A DNA stretch of 64,000 nt from a marine actinobacterium MedAcidi-G3 (GTDB lineage Bacteria > Actinomycetota > Acidimicrobiia > Acidimicrobiales > Poriferisodalaceae), in NCBI GenBank assembly GCA_000817105.1, contig JUEP01000007.1:1-64000 (forward strand), given 5' to 3'. How positions within the stretch are numbered: the stretch's first letter is position 1; every line of letters begins with the position of its first letter. Shown here piece after piece: positions 8,854-16,590 of this stretch. The notes beneath the pieces are model-generated. The model was not told where the DNA came from. It made no database searches and saw nothing but the letters and a program-made list of their open reading frames with translations. The position numbers and the translations under genes are program-made.

Positions 8854-9360
8854 ATGTTCCTCTGGTTTGTGGGCACTGCGCTGATATCGATGTGGTTCAC
8901 CTTTCGTGACCCAGCAATAGATCACCGTCTTGTGGTTCTTGGCGCGCTCATGCCCGACGGCTTGGACATGTTGCTTGGCACTACGAATTTCATGCATACG
9001 CTTGCTGCCCCGATTTTGTTGTTGTTGGTGTTGATGCTCTCCACTATTGGGCGACGTCAGCTTCGGAGACATGTCTTAGCGGTTCCAATCGGCGTCTTTT
9101 GGCATTCAGTCTTCGATGGGGCATGGATGAACACCAGCTTGTTTTGGTGGCCACTGACGAGTGCGGCCAATAGCGATGTGAACGTTTTGTTGGCTGAACG
9201 TGAAGTTCTTGTAGTTGTCGGTATGGAGATAGTTGGTGCATTTCTACTTATGTGGAGTTGGCATCTAATGGGAATGACTGATGCTTCCCGTAGGCGACTT
9301 TTTCTGCGGAGCGGCCGCCTTGATCGGAGCTTCATTGCCTCTAAAACGAAAGGCTTGTAG
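8854..9360 (+). CDS. Conserved membrane protein, possibly related to YdjM-like inner-membrane hydrolases
   Basis: 168 residues with about three to four membrane segments (residues 1-15, 50-65, 76-90 and 118-138) and a basic C-terminal tail. Polar motifs lie between the segments: ALMPDGLD, a lone His in FMHT, and FWHSVFDGAW. This Asp/His pattern recalls the membrane metal-dependent hydrolase family of YdjM type, but the match is loose and I do not assign activity. It starts 7 bases after the zinc-ribbon gene and its stop overlaps the phosphatase start by one base, so the three genes probably form one transcript. Confidence 0.7.
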   Translation: MFLWFVGTALISMWFTFRDPAIDHRLVVLGALMPDGLDMLLGTTNFMHTLAAPILLLLVLMLSTIGRRQLRRHVLAVPIGVFWHSVFDGAWMNTSLFWWPLTSAANSDVNVLLAEREVLVVVGMEIVGAFLLMWSWHLMGMTDASRRRLFLRSGRLDRSFIASKTKGL

Positions 9361-9926
9361 TGCTGATAATTGTTCGGCATGGAAGAACTGCTGCTAACGC
9401 AAACGGACTCCTCCAGGGTCGAGTTGATAACCCTCTTGATGCGCAGGGTTTAAGGCAGGCCGAACTTATAGCAAACGCATTGGGCCCTATCGATGTGGTC
9501 GTCTCATCGCCCTTGCAGCGAGCGATTCAAACTGCAGAACCGCTTGGGTTGCCTTGTCAGGTCGATGAAAGATGGATCGAACTTGACTATGGCAAATGGG
9601 ATGAGAAGCCAGTCAGTGAAATCACAAAAGAAGAGTGGGCTAGATGGCGCAGTGACTCGAGCTTTACTCCACCAGGTGGAGAGTCTCTGGTCGAATTAGA
9701 CCGGAGGGTCGCTCAAGCCTGCGAGGATTTATTACCCGAGGCTGAGAGGCTGAATATTGCAGTTTTTACGCACGTCTCTCCGATAAAGTCCGCCGTTTCC
9801 TGGGTGCTAGGGGTGGAAAAACAAATTTCGTGGAACTTAAATGTCGCACAAGCCCAGATCACCCGAATAGCGATACGCGAAGGGCGGCCAGCTTTAGTTT
9901 CCTTCAACGAAACATGGCATCTTTAA
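9360..9926 (+). CDS. Histidine phosphatase family protein (phosphoglycerate mutase-like)
   Basis: 188 residues. The phosphohistidine motif RHGRT (His at residue 7) is at the N-terminus, SSPLQRAIQTA supplies the second Arg, the ELDYGKWDE segment carries the acidic proton donor, and FTHVSP holds the second catalytic His. It dephosphorylates a small molecule; the family includes alpha-ribazole phosphatase and broad acid phosphatases, which cannot be separated here. The GTG start overlaps the preceding stop (TAGTG), indicating translational coupling. In mycobacteria the matching domain is fused to RNase HI; here no RNase H domain is present. Confidence 0.9.
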   Translation: MLIIVRHGRTAANANGLLQGRVDNPLDAQGLRQAELIANALGPIDVVVSSPLQRAIQTAEPLGLPCQVDERWIELDYGKWDEKPVSEITKEEWARWRSDSSFTPPGGESLVELDRRVAQACEDLLPEAERLNIAVFTHVSPIKSAVSWVLGVEKQISWNLNVAQAQITRIAIREGRPALVSFNETWHL

Positions 9927-9945
9927 GACAGGTATGAAGCTGTGG

Positions 9946-10860
9946 TTATGCAGCTTGGTAGGTGTTTTCACTCACCTTGGTAATGCGACCTTGCTCAAGC
10001 ATGCGGTTGACGTGTATTAGAGCCGAACGTGTTTCAACATGTTGAACTAAGTTCATGTCGACAGAAGGGCGATATACGAATCTTTTTGAAACGCAGTCAC
10101 CTATGGTTCTTGGTTCGGTCATGAATTCGAGCATTGCTTCTTCTCTGTTGGAAATTACGTTCGCGAAGTCGTCCAACATCTGAAGAAACTTTTCCCGGCC
10201 AGAAATGACCCATTTGTGATGGAAAGTTACAAAGTAGTCAGCATCCAAAGAACGACATCGCGACATTGACTGTTCGAAGCTCTCTAGTGAAGAGTGAGCG
10301 TCGAAATAGTAGGGTCCGAAGCCGGATAACTCGATATCGCCGAGAAATACGGTTCTAGCTTGAGGAATCAAGAACGCGCAATGGCCTCGGGTGTGGCCAG
10401 GGGTGTGTATCACCTGTATCTCAACTCCACCCAAATCAAAAATTGCATTGCCAGAAAAAGTAGAGACATCCACCTGAGGTTCGTAATGAAAGTCATCGAT
10501 TACTTCCTGTCGAAATTCTTCTTCCAGGGTTGGAGGCAGTCCATACATCGACATCAATCCGTCAATTGATGTAAGGCCGATTGCGTCTTCCTCGTGGCAA
10601 TGCACGGGAATTCCTTGGAGCTGAGACATCCCGGGAATATGGTCCTCGTGGACATGGGATAGGAAGACTTGGTCTACGGGCGCTGGTGCCCCGCGGTTTG
10701 CGATGGTCAGCGAGGGGTCGATGAGGACGCTCTGGTGTGTGCCTCTAACGAGGACGGAATTCCCGTGAGGATATTTTCCTCGCTCTTCACCGGTGAGCAC
10801 CGTTACTGGTCCTAGCTGCAGCGCATCGGGCCAATGAATCTTATTCAAACTCCGCTTCAT
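9946..10860 (-). CDS. MBL-fold metallo-hydrolase
   Basis: 304 residues from ATG 10860. The frame stays open to 11064, but that part runs through the RNase P RNA gene, so the longer version is wrong. Metal ligands are in SHVHEDHIPGM (HxHxDH) and in HTPGHTRGH, with the following GDIELSG supplying the bridging Asp. A C-terminal helical region with a winged-helix look (residues about 230-300) resembles the LACTB2 or glyoxalase II-like hydrolases. A hydrolase on a thioester, lactone or phosphodiester is possible. Sequence alone does not give the substrate. Confidence 0.85.
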   Translation of the reverse strand: MKRSLNKIHWPDALQLGPVTVLTGEERGKYPHGNSVLVRGTHQSVLIDPSLTIANRGAPAPVDQVFLSHVHEDHIPGMSQLQGIPVHCHEEDAIGLTSIDGLMSMYGLPPTLEEEFRQEVIDDFHYEPQVDVSTFSGNAIFDLGGVEIQVIHTPGHTRGHCAFLIPQARTVFLGDIELSGFGPYYFDAHSSLESFEQSMSRCRSLDADYFVTFHHKWVISGREKFLQMLDDFANVISNREEAMLEFMTEPRTIGDCVSKRFVYRPSVDMNLVQHVETRSALIHVNRMLEQGRITKVSENTYQAA

Positions 10861-10903
10861 CAACAAAGACGATACTTGGCTTGGCGCCTTTCTGATTGAT
10901 GTG

Positions 10904-11270
10904 TGGCGGTGAGTCAGCCTGTAGGCGGGATTCTGTCCAGTGAGTTTAATCACTTGTGTGACCATCCATCTAAGCGGTCTACCCGGAATCAATAGACGGG
11001 CCGCCTGATTCCTGCTTGACCTTGCTCCGAGTGGGGTTTGCAAGCCGTGCAAGTCACCATGCACGCTGGTGCGCTCTTACCGCACCCTTTCAGCCTTGCC
11101 TGTGATTGGCAAATGCCAAACCATCGGCGGTTTACTTTCTGTTGCACTTTCCGTCGCCTCACGACGCCTGGTTTTTTCCCAGCACTCTGCCCTGTGGAGT
11201 CCCGACCTTCCTCAATTTCCTCGCCGTTAATAGTGAGAAGAACTGCGGTCACCCAGCCAACTCACCGCCG
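10904..11270 (-). ncRNA. rnpB: RNase P RNA, bacterial class A
   Basis: The minus strand reads as a complete RNase P catalytic RNA. The 5' conserved region (gaggaaggtcgggactcc, complement near 11200-11220) is followed by cacagggcag. The 3' conserved region (ggacagaatcccgcctaca) lies near 10920-10940. The two ends pair as helix P1: gcggtgagt at the 5' end against actcaccgc at the 3' end. The length of about 367 bases fits the actinobacterial type A form. Predicted ORFs across the region on both strands are artefacts. It matures the 5' ends of tRNAs together with RnpA protein. Confidence 0.95.
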
Positions 11271-11275
11271 CTATC

Positions 11276-11281
11276 ACTGTA
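11276..11281 (-). promoter_or_regulatory. Predicted -10 element of rnpB
   Basis: On the minus strand TACAGT sits about 6 bases before the first base of the P1 helix at 11270. That is the spacing expected between a -10 hexamer and the transcription start, so it independently supports the 5' end chosen for rnpB. No clear -35 match was found. Confidence 0.5.
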
Positions 11282-11315
11282 CCGCCGCATGAAGCTTGTG
11301 ATGGAAGTGGGATTT

Positions 11316-11729
11316 CTACTCGAAGAGCGAACCTCGGTTCGGACTCCAACGTCCAGCGAGCACTCCACCCAACGTCGCAAGTGAAATTGATAGAAAACTC
11401 GCCATAAGAAGGCTGAGCCAAGAAACGGAACGAACCCCTCGAATCATCCGGATGCATTGGAAGATGAAGCTTAGGAGTATGGCAGGACAGCTTGTAAGCA
11501 TCCCGTGAACGATGTTTGAGCGGGAGGCGTACCAAGAGGCTATGAAGCCTCCGATCACGAGCCCTAATGAGATGGCCGCTGTTACCAATATTGAGTTATC
11601 GCTCTTTTGGTCTACGAGGTTCCCGATAACAAGCCCGACACCAACTACTACCAAAAGTGAGAAAATGGAACCCCGCAACCACGCAGAACGGTTGATTCGG
11701 TGTCCTAGTACCAAAAATTCGCCACGCAA
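11316..11729 (-). CDS. Small multi-pass membrane protein (TIGR04086-like)
   Basis: 137 residues with four hydrophobic segments (about 22-38, 49-66, 76-92 and 104-125) and short basic loops. The arrangement resembles the TIGR04086/YrzE class of membrane proteins, whose function is unknown. The TTG start at 11729 is well supported: a perfect AGGAGG lies 6 bases upstream on the minus strand. It is divergent from whiB with an 83-base shared promoter region, and its 3' end lies 45 bases from the RNase P RNA 5' end. Confidence 0.75.
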   Translation of the reverse strand: MRGEFLVLGHRINRSAWLRGSIFSLLVVVGVGLVIGNLVDQKSDNSILVTAAISLGLVIGGFIASWYASRSNIVHGMLTSCPAILLSFIFQCIRMIRGVRSVSWLSLLMASFLSISLATLGGVLAGRWSPNRGSLFE

Positions 11730-11812
11730 CTCAAACCTCCTTCTCTTTTATTTACCGAACGCTCAATTAGTCTGGACAATCACACTCCCTATGGGAAAGA
11801 ATCGTCATAGAT

Positions 11813-12187
11813 ATGAGTATCAGTGACCCGCTCCACACGACAGTTTTACCTTCTCACGGTGGCAACGCGCTGACTCAGGCGGTTCAGAGTTCGCTCCCAT
11901 TTGCACCTGGGCTCAAGGGTTGGGAACAAATTGCAGCATGTCGCGGCATCGATTCGTCCGTTTTCTTCCCCGATGACGAAGATGACAAAGCGGAAGTTGC
12001 AAAACAAATTTGCCACGGATGTTCAGTAGCTACTCCTTGTCTTGAATACGCGATAGCTGTTCGGGAAAAAGAAGGAGTGTGGGGCGGCGCTACGCAGCGA
12101 GAGCGTCGCAGCATTATTAGGCGGCGGCGACGTGCTGTAGCGAGTCAGAAGGCCTTACGCGAAACCGAGACAAAAAACGAACGATAG
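11813..12187 (+). CDS. WhiB-family iron-sulfur transcriptional regulator
   Basis: 124 residues. The four cluster-binding cysteines are Cys43, Cys67, Cys70 and Cys76 (C-x23-C-x2-C-x5-C), which should bind a [4Fe-4S] cluster. The GVWGG turn (residues 88-92) and an Arg-rich C-terminal tail (RRRRR) for DNA contact follow. The family occurs only in Actinobacteria and their phages and works with the sigma-factor region 4. The sequence is close to WhiB1/WhmD-type proteins, but the subgroup cannot be fixed by eye. It starts divergent from the membrane-protein gene, and trpD begins 10 bases after its stop. Confidence 0.95.
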   Translation: MSISDPLHTTVLPSHGGNALTQAVQSSLPFAPGLKGWEQIAACRGIDSSVFFPDDEDDKAEVAKQICHGCSVATPCLEYAIAVREKEGVWGGATQRERRSIIRRRRRAVASQKALRETETKNER

Positions 12188-12197
12188 AGTTCTCATC

Positions 12198-13283
12198 GTG
12201 ACTTCGAGCAAGAGAACGTCTACGGCTGACTTAACCCTGGATGGTTTCGGCGGCTGGTCGGGAGTGTTGAGTGACTTGGTAGCTGGGGTTGATCTCACCC
12301 CTGCGGCTGCTCGTGCTGCCTTGGGTTCGATTCTTCGAGGTGAGGCAACTGATGCACAGGTGGCGGGCTTCATAATCGCCCTAGGCATGAAGGGAGGGTC
12401 GGTGCTGGAGTTAACGGGTTTGGTAGAGGCGATGATGGATGCAGCTGCTCCGTTGAATCTCCCGAGTGGCACAATCGATATTGTCGGAAGTGGTGGAGCC
12501 CCGTCCCGGCGAAATCATGCCTTGAGCGTCTCCACAATGGCCTGTTTCGTTGCGTCGGCAGCCGGAGCAGCGGTTTGCAAACACGGCTCTGTGGCAGCTT
12601 CATCTAGCAGCGGTTCATTCGACACGCTGGCGATGCTGGGTTTGGCGATAAATTTGGATGGAACGCAAGTTACGCAGTGTGTTGAAGAAGTTGGTCTTGG
12701 GTTCGCTTTTGCTAAAAACTTCCATCCAGCGATGAGATTTGTTGGACCGGTTCGTTCTGAACTAGGAGTTCCGACTACTTTCAATTTTCTTGGCCCCCTT
12801 TCGCACCCGGGAGGCGTAAAGCGTCAAGTGGTGGGGGTAAGTGATCCAGCCATGGCTCCTAGGATTGCTGGTGTCTTAGCTGCCAGGGGTAGCGAACATG
12901 CGCTGGTCGTTCATGGAGGCGACCGGCTTGATGAGATCACAATCACTGATTCAACTCGAATCTACGAAGTCCGCAATGGTGAGGTTCTAGGCGAAACTGA
13001 GTTTGAGCCCGAATCTGTGGGTATTCGTCGTGTTAATAGAGCCGAAATTCAAGGTGGTTCACCTGAGGATAATGTTCGAATAATGCATCAGCTTTTTGCA
13101 GGCGAAGAGGTGGGCCCCAGGGCGGATATCGTCGCTATCAATGCTGCTGCGGGGCTGGTCGTAGCTGGGTTAGCCGAGAATTTGGAGTCAGGGCTGGAAA
13201 AAGCGAAGACCGTCATGGTTGATGGACAAGCTGCAGCCAAGCTAAAGGCTGTGGTCGATCTCAGCAATGAGATAGCTGGCTAA
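12198..13283 (+). CDS. trpD: Anthranilate phosphoribosyltransferase homologue with variant PRPP loop
   Basis: 361 residues. The family reaction joins anthranilate and PRPP in tryptophan synthesis. Overall features are kept: the N-terminal helical bundle, the FNFLGPLSHPG segment, the Arg in GPVRSELG, and the DRLDEI motif for magnesium. The PRPP loop, normally GTGGD, reads GSGGA at residues 97-101 with about three extra residues before the SVST helix. The usual KHGNRA loop reads KHGSVA at 128-133. Activity on anthranilate is therefore uncertain. No other trp gene is nearby. In mycobacteria trpD also adjoins the exonuclease fusion gene (from memory), which favours orthology. Confidence 0.82.
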   Translation: MTSSKRTSTADLTLDGFGGWSGVLSDLVAGVDLTPAAARAALGSILRGEATDAQVAGFIIALGMKGGSVLELTGLVEAMMDAAAPLNLPSGTIDIVGSGGAPSRRNHALSVSTMACFVASAAGAAVCKHGSVAASSSSGSFDTLAMLGLAINLDGTQVTQCVEEVGLGFAFAKNFHPAMRFVGPVRSELGVPTTFNFLGPLSHPGGVKRQVVGVSDPAMAPRIAGVLAARGSEHALVVHGGDRLDEITITDSTRIYEVRNGEVLGETEFEPESVGIRRVNRAEIQGGSPEDNVRIMHQLFAGEEVGPRADIVAINAAAGLVVAGLAENLESGLEKAKTVMVDGQAAAKLKAVVDLSNEIAG

Positions 13284-13286
13284 GTC

Positions 13287-13541
13287 ATGGTCATTGGGCA
13301 AGCTCTTCCCTATGGGGTTGGCGATGTTGTCCGTTTGGCAGCAACCATAGATGAAAGTCGTAAGCACCTAATCGGAAAGACGGGGACAGTCGTTGCGGTC
13401 CAGCCGGGCAACCGGTTTGTTATGGCAGCGGTCGCATTCGAAGACAGCGAACGACGGTGGACCATGGTCTATGAGGTTGACGAATTAGAGCTTGTTGAGA
13501 GGTACGGGCATGGCGTCAAATTTTTGGGACGCAAAAAATAA
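13287..13541 (+). CDS. Small SH3-like beta-barrel protein of unknown function
   Basis: 84 residues, starting 3 bases after the trpD stop, so probably co-translated. The sequence GDVVRLAATIDESRKHLIGK, then TGTVVAVQPGNRF, has the strand-turn-strand pattern of a KOW or SH3-like barrel. An acidic strand (YEVDELELVE) and a basic end (GRKK) follow. I do not recognise a named family. The dense coding features and tight spacing argue that it is real. It converges on the exonuclease gene 17 bases away. Confidence 0.65.
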   Translation: MVIGQALPYGVGDVVRLAATIDESRKHLIGKTGTVVAVQPGNRFVMAAVAFEDSERRWTMVYEVDELELVERYGHGVKFLGRKK

Positions 13542-13558
13542 GCTGCTTGGAGATGCGC

Positions 13559-15211
13559 TTAGGCATGAGAGAAATCTTTCTTGATCTGAAAGCTGTCTAG
13601 ATTGGGGTAACGGGATGAGAGGGGAAGATCGCAATAGACCAGTCGAAGCTTGTGGGATTGGTTTTCGAGCCAGTTGGCGACACACAACAATTCCGCAATT
13701 TCTCGTTTGCCAGTGATGGCTGGGAGACTATTTTGTCCGTCTTCATTTCCAATATTTCTGGAGGCTGACTCGACTAAACGACCATTCTCTAATGTAACGA
13801 GATCAGTATCAGGGCTTTCAAAAATTACTCGACCAGAGGAACGAAGCGCATCCACCTGGTTTTGGCGTCGCAGGGAATTTGAGAGAGCGAAAGCTTGGCG
13901 ACGAAGATCTGCAGCCTCTTCGAAGCGCTGCTGGTGGGCAAGGGTGCGCATTTTATCACGTAATGGGTTGAGTAGATTTTCCGGCTGGCTCGTGAGTGCC
14001 AGCAAGGCGCGGTCGACTATCTGAGAGTAAGAGACCTCGCTTACTTCCCCTGAGCAAGGACAAACGCCTGCTCCTATTTGAGCTGCAACACAGGGTCCAG
14101 TTGCCGCTCGTCGCGGTACCCGTTTGTTGCAACGGCGGAGCGGCAAAACAGCCTCAATCGCATCGACTACGTCTCGGGCTATGCGCCGAGAGGAGATAGG
14201 ACCTAGGTAAAAGCCACCGTCTCCCTTGGGTTCACTTACTACCGATAATCGGGGAAATCGTTCTGCCAAGGTCAATTTTACATATGCGTATTTAGACCAA
14301 TTTTTCGAACGCCGATTAAACCGGGGCTGGAGGTCTTGGATTAGTCGGAGTTCAAGAATTTCCGCGTGCAGCGGTCCAACACACACCGTGTGCTCGATTG
14401 TTTCCGTCTCCCGAAGGAGTTGTTCAACCTTTCGACGGTTGTCCGTCGAAAAATATGATCGGACACGAGCTCGAATATTGGACGCTTTGCCGACGTAGAG
14501 AACTTCTCCTCTTTTGTTGATGAATCGATAGACCCCATGGGAACGCGGAAGATCTTCTGTTAGACGAAGCTTTCTGGCCTGGGGGTGGCGTTCCATTTTT
14601 GGCAACTGTTGCAGGTCGTCAAGTCCTAGAACCCCCAAAGATGAAGCCTGTTCAAGAAGGTGATGGAGTAAATCAGCCGTGGCTTTGGCATCGTCTAAGG
14701 CTCTGTGGCTCGGTTGATTGTTTAGGCGTAAGCAACGCGCCAATGTTGAAAGTTTGTGGTTTGGTACGTCATTTCGAATCAAGCGGCGCGAGATAGCCAA
14801 TGTGTCGATTCTTTGGCCTTTCCATGGCTCCCTACCGGACCTTTCTAGGGCGGCATTCAAGAAACCGAGATCAAACCCAACGTTGTGTCCGACAATCACT
14901 CCGCCCCCCAAAAATTCTAAAAGTGTAGGAAGAACATGTTCAATCTTTGGAGCACGCGACACCATCGCGCTGGTAATGCCGGTAAGAATCATTATCTCTG
15001 GCGGCACAGCGCGTCCTGGATCGATGAGTGTCTGAAATGTCCCAAGCTCTTTGCCGCCTTGATACTTGATGGCGCCGATTTCGGTGATCCTGTCGCTGCT
15101 TCTTCGGCCACCAGTTGTTTCGAAATCAAGAACGCAGAAGGTGACTTCGTGTAAGGGTGTGCCAAGGTCGTCTAAGGATTGCTGAAACACGTTTACAAAT
15201 ATAGCGAACAA
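13559..15211 (-). CDS. DEDDh exonuclease fused to GIY-YIG nuclease (Rv2191-like)
   Basis: 550 residues with three parts. Residues about 20-190 form a DnaQ/epsilon-like 3'-5' exonuclease with all acidic residues: D and E in VLDFETTG, D in HNVGFDLGF, and the H and D in SHRALDDAKATAD. Residues about 220-300 form a UvrC/Cho-type GIY-YIG nuclease with GVYRFINKRGEVLYVGKA and the catalytic Glu in HAEILELRL. A UVR-like helix pair (QRFEEAADLRRQ) lies near residue 425. The fusion is known in Actinobacteria and is presumed to act in DNA repair. The GTG/ATG choice near 15211 is not critical, as the domain starts soon after. Confidence 0.92.
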   Translation of the reverse strand: MFAIFVNVFQQSLDDLGTPLHEVTFCVLDFETTGGRRSSDRITEIGAIKYQGGKELGTFQTLIDPGRAVPPEIMILTGITSAMVSRAPKIEHVLPTLLEFLGGGVIVGHNVGFDLGFLNAALERSGREPWKGQRIDTLAISRRLIRNDVPNHKLSTLARCLRLNNQPSHRALDDAKATADLLHHLLEQASSLGVLGLDDLQQLPKMERHPQARKLRLTEDLPRSHGVYRFINKRGEVLYVGKASNIRARVRSYFSTDNRRKVEQLLRETETIEHTVCVGPLHAEILELRLIQDLQPRFNRRSKNWSKYAYVKLTLAERFPRLSVVSEPKGDGGFYLGPISSRRIARDVVDAIEAVLPLRRCNKRVPRRAATGPCVAAQIGAGVCPCSGEVSEVSYSQIVDRALLALTSQPENLLNPLRDKMRTLAHQQRFEEAADLRRQAFALSNSLRRQNQVDALRSSGRVIFESPDTDLVTLENGRLVESASRNIGNEDGQNSLPAITGKREIAELLCVANWLENQSHKLRLVYCDLPLSSRYPNLDSFQIKKDFSHA

Positions 15212-15237
15212 GTGTTCGACTGACGATCATCTAATGG

Positions 15238-16128
15238 TCACGTCCTGGTTTGTGAACGGCCGGTTATCCTCCCTAGGAGGCTTCTTTTTCGGTCTTTATC
15301 AGCAGTGACTTCGACAGTAGTCAGGGCAGCAGCGAAATCGGCCCCACTCTGGAACCGATCATCGGGTATTTTAGACATCGAGCGCAGAATAATTTCTGCT
15401 AGATCCTCAGGAACTCCCGCTTCGCGCGGATCCGGCGGAGAGAGTTTGACGTGGGCGTGCAAAAGCTCGTTTCTTTCGCCATAGAAGGGAGCGGATCCAA
15501 CGGCTAAGCGGTAGAGGGTCGCTCCGAGGCTGTAGAGATCTGTTCTCTCGTCCACACGCCCGCCGATCGCTTGCTCGGGGGCTAAGAACATCGGCGAGCC
15601 GTAGACCCTGCCTTCTGGTGGAGGTGGTCCGGCCAAGTCGTGAGCGAGACCAAAATCAAAAAGCACCGCACGCTCAACTTGGTGATCCAGCATGATGTTA
15701 GATGGTTTGACGTCTCTGTGAATTATGCGCCGATCGTGAACTAGGTCCAACGCAGAACACATTTGTTGGATAGTCCCAATTCGTTCCGTTAGAGGCAACG
15801 GTTTAGACGACTGGACACGATCCCAAAGTGTCTCACCTTCGATTAGCTCAATCTCCATGTAATGGGTGCCAGCTATGACGCCAGCTTGCATAGCCTTAAG
15901 GACGTTTGGGTGGTCGACACGAACCATGAGTTCATATTCCTGCTCAAATAGAGAGCGGATCTCTTGTCTGGCCTCGGCGAAGGGAGTCAGGACCTTAAGG
16001 GCGACCTCAGTGCCGTCACGTAGTTCTGCTCTGTAGACGTGAGCTACCGTTCCGCGGCCTAAGAGTTCTTTAATGCTGTAAGGCCCATACTGCCGACCTA
16101 CCCAAATGTCTGCTTCGTTGGCGAACAT
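15238..16128 (-). CDS. Serine/threonine protein kinase, soluble Hanks type
   Basis: 296 residues from ATG 16128, which has AGGGA upstream. The frame extends to GTG 16197, but no ribosome site is seen there. Kinase motifs are in order: glycine loop GRGTVAHVY, the VAIK-equivalent VALKVL, HRDVKPSN, DFGLAH and APEQ. There is no membrane segment or extracellular sensor, unlike most actinobacterial Pkn proteins; the protein ends soon after the C-lobe with a basic tail. Substrates are unknown. A small Cys-rich protein is divergent from it, and the exonuclease gene follows 27 bases downstream. Confidence 0.9.
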   Translation of the reverse strand: MFANEADIWVGRQYGPYSIKELLGRGTVAHVYRAELRDGTEVALKVLTPFAEARQEIRSLFEQEYELMVRVDHPNVLKAMQAGVIAGTHYMEIELIEGETLWDRVQSSKPLPLTERIGTIQQMCSALDLVHDRRIIHRDVKPSNIMLDHQVERAVLFDFGLAHDLAGPPPPEGRVYGSPMFLAPEQAIGGRVDERTDLYSLGATLYRLAVGSAPFYGERNELLHAHVKLSPPDPREAGVPEDLAEIILRSMSKIPDDRFQSGADFAAALTTVEVTADKDRKRSLLGRITGRSQTRT

Positions 16129-16258
16129 TTCAATCCCTGGAATAGAGCACACTCTTCGCTTTGAGCCGGCATAGCTGCTGGCCCGATGGTGTCTCACCCC
16201 AGTTTTACCCTGTCTTACTGCTCAGACAAAGCACAAGTAGATAGTGAGAGGCAATCCG

Positions 16259-16519
16259 ATGACCACGCATCCAATTATCAGAGTCGCTCCCAGCGCACCC
16301 GTTTCCGAAGATGAGTCACTGCTAATTGATTGCGACCGTTGTGAGTATTTAGGGTCGCACACCTGCGATGACTGTCTGGTCACCTACCTCTGTAGGTCGG
16401 ACCGCACCTCAGTTGTAATTGAATTATCCGATATTCGGGCTCTACGAAAACTCGGCCGCTCAGGCTTGATTCCAGAATTGAAGTTGCGGAAATCTGTAGG
16501 ATCGGAATCTGACCGGTAA
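16259..16519 (+). CDS. Small Cys-rich, probably zinc-binding protein
   Basis: 86 residues from ATG 16259, with AGAGG about 9 bases upstream; GTG 16244 is a weaker alternative. The middle contains CDRC, then CDDC eight residues later, then a fifth Cys, a pattern able to hold one zinc ion or an iron-sulfur cluster. The rest is an acidic N-terminus and a basic Lys/Arg-rich end. I recall similar small proteins in actinobacteria but no function. It is divergent from the kinase and 70 bases before queG, whose product uses iron-sulfur clusters; any link is speculation. Confidence 0.65.
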   Translation: MTTHPIIRVAPSAPVSEDESLLIDCDRCEYLGSHTCDDCLVTYLCRSDRTSVVIELSDIRALRKLGRSGLIPELKLRKSVGSESDR

Positions 16520-16590
16520 CTTTTAAGAACGTAGGTCTGTCAGCTCGCTTAGCGTTGGCTGCTTTTCCCTTTCGTCCTTCTGGAAGTGTC

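Noticed and set aside
10861..11064. N-terminal extension of the MBL-fold protein
   Set aside because: It overlaps the rnpB 3' end and has no domain character; ATG 10860 starts just before the first conserved strand.
10989..11384. ORFs on both strands across the RNase P RNA
   Set aside because: The conserved rnpB sequences and helix P1 account for the region, and none of the translations resembles a protein family.
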